Positions 61,512 to 64,000 of a DNA stretch of 64,000 bases are shown here, one piece after another. Where the stretch lies: contig PLCA01000013.1 in NCBI GenBank assembly GCA_003134685.1, positions 1-64,000 of the forward strand, in the 5' to 3' direction. Under the pieces are notes generated by a model, which was not told the DNA's origin, did no database searches, and worked only from the letters and a program-made list of their open reading frames with translations. Each line of letters opens with the position of its first letter. Within the stretch, counting starts at the first letter, position 1. The position numbers and the translations under genes were made by a program. The stretch comes from Gemmatimonadota bacterium (GTDB taxonomy: Bacteria; Gemmatimonadota; Gemmatimonadetes; Gemmatimonadales; Gemmatimonadaceae).

Positions 61512-63350
61512 TTAGGCAGGTACGCCTACCCCGGGTAGTGCTGCTGGCTCCTCCCGGAACGACCGTGCTATCCAACTGAACGCAACAACGGCGATGGCCA
61601 GCATCACCAGGCCTGGAACGAGGTTGCCCAGCACCACCTTGCCGATCCCGAACAGTGTTGAATACACTGCCACGATCCCGGCGATCCAGTTGGTCCAGGC
61701 AAGCGCGCCGCCGGGAATGCTTTCCCGCCCGAACCCCGCCCGTTCCGACACCACGGCCCAACCAGGGCCCCCAGGCCGCACCCGCCGATAGAACGCTTCC
61801 AGCACGCGATCGGGCTCTGGTTTGGTGGCAAAGGTCACCCCTAACCAGACGACTGTACTCACCGCTACGGTAACGAGCATTACCCAGGCATCGCCCCGGA
61901 GGTCGCCGGCGGGGAACCGCGGCTTGATCAGGTTGATCGCGGTGACCGAGACGACGAAGGAGGCGATCATGGCGCTGATCTCGCTCCAGGCGTTAATCCG
62001 CCACCAGTACCAGCGGAGAATCAGCACGAGTCCAGTGCCCGACCCGAGCGCGAGCAGAAATTTCCAGGCGCCTTCGATCGTTCCGAGGTAGTGGGTTACC
62101 ACCGCGGAGGCCAGGAAGAGGAATATCGTGGCCCAACGCGAAATCGCCACATAGTGCTTTTCGGTGGCAGTCCGGTTGAGGAACCGTTTGTAGAAATCGT
62201 TGACAAGATAGGAAGCACCCCAATTGAGCTGGGTGCCGACCGTCGACATATAGGCCGCGGCGAAGCCCGCCATCATGAAGCCGCGCCAGGGCGTCGGTAG
62301 CAGATCCACGAAAGCCTGAACGTATGCGGCTTCGTGATCGTGGGTCGGGCCAATTCCGGCTGGATAGAGCAGCACCGTGCAAAGTCCTGTGATGATCCAG
62401 GGCCACGGCCTGATCGCGTAATGGGCGACATTGAAGAACAGCGTGGCGAGAACGCCATCGCGCTCCGTTTTGGCCGAAAAGATTCGCTGCGCCACGTAAC
62501 CGCCGCCACCGGGCTCAGCCCCGGGATACCAGGCCGCCCACCATTGCACCGAAAGGAAAACCGCAAGCGCCAGGAGCGGCATCCATGCGTAAGCCTCGAT
62601 GCCGCTGGAAGTCATTTTCACTGGAAGCACTGAGAGCGCGGCGTCGGCGCTCCCGAAGTGGGTCGTCAGGCCCGCCTTCAGCTTGTCCATTCCGCCTACA
62701 GCCCGCACCGAGTACACGGCGAGAACTATCACCGCGCTCATCTTGATGACGAACTGGACGAGATCGGTCCAGAGCACGGCCCACATCCCCGCGCCTGCCG
62801 AATACGCAACGGTGATCACGAAGCAGATCCCAACCGCGATGACTTCTCCGGGAATATTGCGTCCGAGGACGCTGACGTCGCGGAGGCCCAGCGAGATCGT
62901 GAGGATCTTGATCATCGCCTTGGTCACCCAGCCCAGGATTATCAGGTTGATGGGGATGGCGAGGTAGAGCGCCCGGAACCCGCGCAGCACCGCCGCGGGC
63001 CGGCCGCTGTAACGGATCTCCGCAAACTCGACGTCGGTCATGACGTGCGCTCTCCGCCACAGGCGGGCAAAGAAGAACACGGTGAGCATTCCGCTCATCA
63101 GCATGTTCCACCAGAGCCAGTTTCCGGCGACTCCGTGCGCGGAGACGAGACCTGTCACGACGAGTGGTGTATCAGCCGCGAACGTCGTCGCGACCATGGA
63201 TGCGCCCGCCAGCCACCAGGTCACCTGCCGACCGGAAAGGAAGTACTCGTTGAGGCTCTCTCCTCCGCGTTTTGTGAAGTAGAGTCCAATGCCCACCGAG
63301 AGCATGAAGTAGGCAGCGACAATCGCCCAATCGATTGCGGTTAGCGCCAT
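61512..63350 (-). CDS. Sodium:solute symporter (SSS family), long form
   Basis: 612 aa from ATG 63350; a start 27 bp upstream is less likely. About fourteen helices. Landmarks: IDWAIVAAYFMLSVGIGLYFTKRGGESLNEYFLSGRQVTWWLAGASMVATTFAADTPL, VAYSAGAGMWAVLWTDLVQFVIKM, and AAYMSTVGTQLNWGASYLVNDFY in the sodium-site region. It differs from the 506-aa symporter and so has another substrate. Divergent from namZ, with which it may share an operator region. Confidence 0.92.
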   Translation of the reverse strand: MALTAIDWAIVAAYFMLSVGIGLYFTKRGGESLNEYFLSGRQVTWWLAGASMVATTFAADTPLVVTGLVSAHGVAGNWLWWNMLMSGMLTVFFFARLWRRAHVMTDVEFAEIRYSGRPAAVLRGFRALYLAIPINLIILGWVTKAMIKILTISLGLRDVSVLGRNIPGEVIAVGICFVITVAYSAGAGMWAVLWTDLVQFVIKMSAVIVLAVYSVRAVGGMDKLKAGLTTHFGSADAALSVLPVKMTSSGIEAYAWMPLLALAVFLSVQWWAAWYPGAEPGGGGYVAQRIFSAKTERDGVLATLFFNVAHYAIRPWPWIITGLCTVLLYPAGIGPTHDHEAAYVQAFVDLLPTPWRGFMMAGFAAAYMSTVGTQLNWGASYLVNDFYKRFLNRTATEKHYVAISRWATIFLFLASAVVTHYLGTIEGAWKFLLALGSGTGLVLILRWYWWRINAWSEISAMIASFVVSVTAINLIKPRFPAGDLRGDAWVMLVTVAVSTVVWLGVTFATKPEPDRVLEAFYRRVRPGGPGWAVVSERAGFGRESIPGGALAWTNWIAGIVAVYSTLFGIGKVVLGNLVPGLVMLAIAVVAFSWIARSFREEPAALPGVGVPA

Positions 63351-63443
63351 TGGTCGTGAGTTGAGGTGGCCACGCAAGACGCTTGCGTTTGCATCGCTAG
63401 CTCGCGTCGGTCAACGTAAAAGGACGCAAAAGAGTATCATTCG

Positions 63444-63483
63444 TTACCGTCAAGCACGACCCATGTTACGGTCAAACACGACC
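63444..63483. promoter_or_regulatory. Direct repeats at 22-bp period upstream of namZ
   Basis: TTACCGTCAAGCACGACC (63444) and TTACGGTCAAACACGACC (63466) differ at two of 18 positions. A spacing of 22 bp, two helical turns, puts both on one DNA face, as for a dimeric regulator. They lie 20 bp before the namZ start and in the symporter-namZ divergent promoter region. Confidence 0.6.
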
Positions 63484-63503
63484 AACTTACAGGACACCCA
63501 TCG

Positions 63504-64000
63504 ATGATGCGACACTTTCGGCTGCTCGCAGTTCTCCTTCCAATCTGCGGCGGCTGCGTTGTCATCAGCAAGCAGATCGACCCCACAGCGGAGCTCGCCG
63601 AGGCCAAGGTCAGGCCCGGCATCACCATTCTCCTCGCTGACAGCATCCAACTCATCCGGGGGAAGCGCATCGGGTTGCTGACGAACCAGACGGGCATCAA
63701 CGAGAAGGGAGCCTCTGATATCGACCTGCTCAGAGACCGGAAGGCGCGCGACGCCTCCGTGAACCTGGTGCAACTGTTCTCTCCCGAACACGGACTTCGC
63801 GGAACCGAGGATCGCCAGAACATCGCGAGCGGAATCGACCAGAAGAGCGGGTTGCCAGTTTACTCGCTTTACGGACAAGAGACGACGGCGCCGCCCGACA
63901 GCCTTCTGCGCGGGCTCGATGCGCTCGTGTTCGATCTGCAGGATATAGGCACGCGAACCTGGACGTACGTCGGAGCAATGGTGTACTCAATGCGCGCCGC
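63504..64000 (+). CDS. namZ: NamZ-type exo-beta-N-acetylmuramidase, DUF1343 (3' partial)
   Basis: The frame starts at ATG 63504 (a second ATG is at 63507) and runs off the right edge; about 165 residues are visible. The N-terminus has a hydrophobic segment ending in PICGGC, a possible lipobox. The family motifs are clear: IRGKRIGLLTNQTGINEKG, LVQLFSPEHGLRG, PVYSLYG and LDALVFDLQDIGTRTWTYVGAM. NamZ releases N-acetylmuramic acid from the non-reducing ends of peptidoglycan fragments. The kinase and symporters to its left fit a salvage pathway. Confidence 0.92.
   Translation, partial: MMRHFRLLAVLLPICGGCVVISKQIDPTAELAEAKVRPGITILLADSIQLIRGKRIGLLTNQTGINEKGASDIDLLRDRKARDASVNLVQLFSPEHGLRGTEDRQNIASGIDQKSGLPVYSLYGQETTAPPDSLLRGLDALVFDLQDIGTRTWTYVGAMVYSMRA

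Overview
The window is high-GC DNA with dense, mostly overlapping operons. Three TonB-type genes sit beside ExbB and two ExbD genes, and there is a membrane pyrophosphatase and a large exopolysaccharide (EPS) locus with genes typical of XrtA/PEP-CTERM systems. This suggests a free-living Gram-negative bacterium; my best guess is Gemmatimonadota, inferred from gene content only. No rRNA, tRNA, CRISPR array or transposase was found.

About 1-42 kb is one EPS/surface-glycan locus. At the left edge is a partial secreted glycoside-hydrolase-like protein. Two divergent sugar-modification operons follow: minus strand, C-methyltransferase, rfbC epimerase, M28-like DUF4910 protein and PIG-L deacetylase; plus strand, 2OG dioxygenase, NDP-sugar epimerase, glucose-1-phosphate cytidylyltransferase, LhgO and a GT2. 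Next come a minus-strand GT4 and VanZ-like protein, then a deacetylase-FemAB-DegT-tyrosine phosphatase operon and an asparagine synthase-ACP-O-antigen ligase-deacetylase-ATP-grasp-GT4 operon. After these are further glycosyltransferases, a methyltransferase and a phosphodiesterase-like protein. A c-di-GMP-I riboswitch precedes a BIG2-repeat lipoprotein with a lectin-like C-terminus. The locus ends with two GT2 genes, the priming phosphoglycosyltransferase, the SLBB export protein, the BY-kinase/Wzz co-polymerase and a sigma-54 enhancer-binding regulator. No exosortase gene is visible.

The main inference is a regulon. The sigma-54 activator lies next to the BY-kinase operon. Candidate -24/-12 promoters are found ahead of the BY-kinase, asparagine synthase and dioxygenase operons, and more weakly ahead of the riboswitch gene. 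A GTTGC-N6-GCAAC inverted repeat occurs upstream of the BY-kinase operon and again upstream of the activator gene, and looser versions lie upstream of two of the other promoters. With the riboswitch, this suggests a two-layer control (sigma-54 plus c-di-GMP) of matrix production.

About 42.6-51.2 kb holds a lone receiver protein, divergent thioredoxin-2 and peroxiredoxin genes, a prepilin-like protein, a PhoB-type two-component pair and a TonB/ExbB/ExbD energisation cluster. About 51.3-57.0 kb holds two APC permeases around a K+-independent-type H+-pyrophosphatase. About 57-64 kb has a repeat-rich spacer, a DAACS symporter, a BadF/NagK-type amino-sugar kinase, two sodium:solute symporters, an IscA/ErpA-type Fe-S protein and the start of namZ (exo-N-acetylmuramidase). 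Together these look like cell-wall amino-sugar salvage. A long perfect hairpin covers the ribosome binding site and start codon of one symporter.

All functions come from reading translated sequence and motifs; no searches were run.
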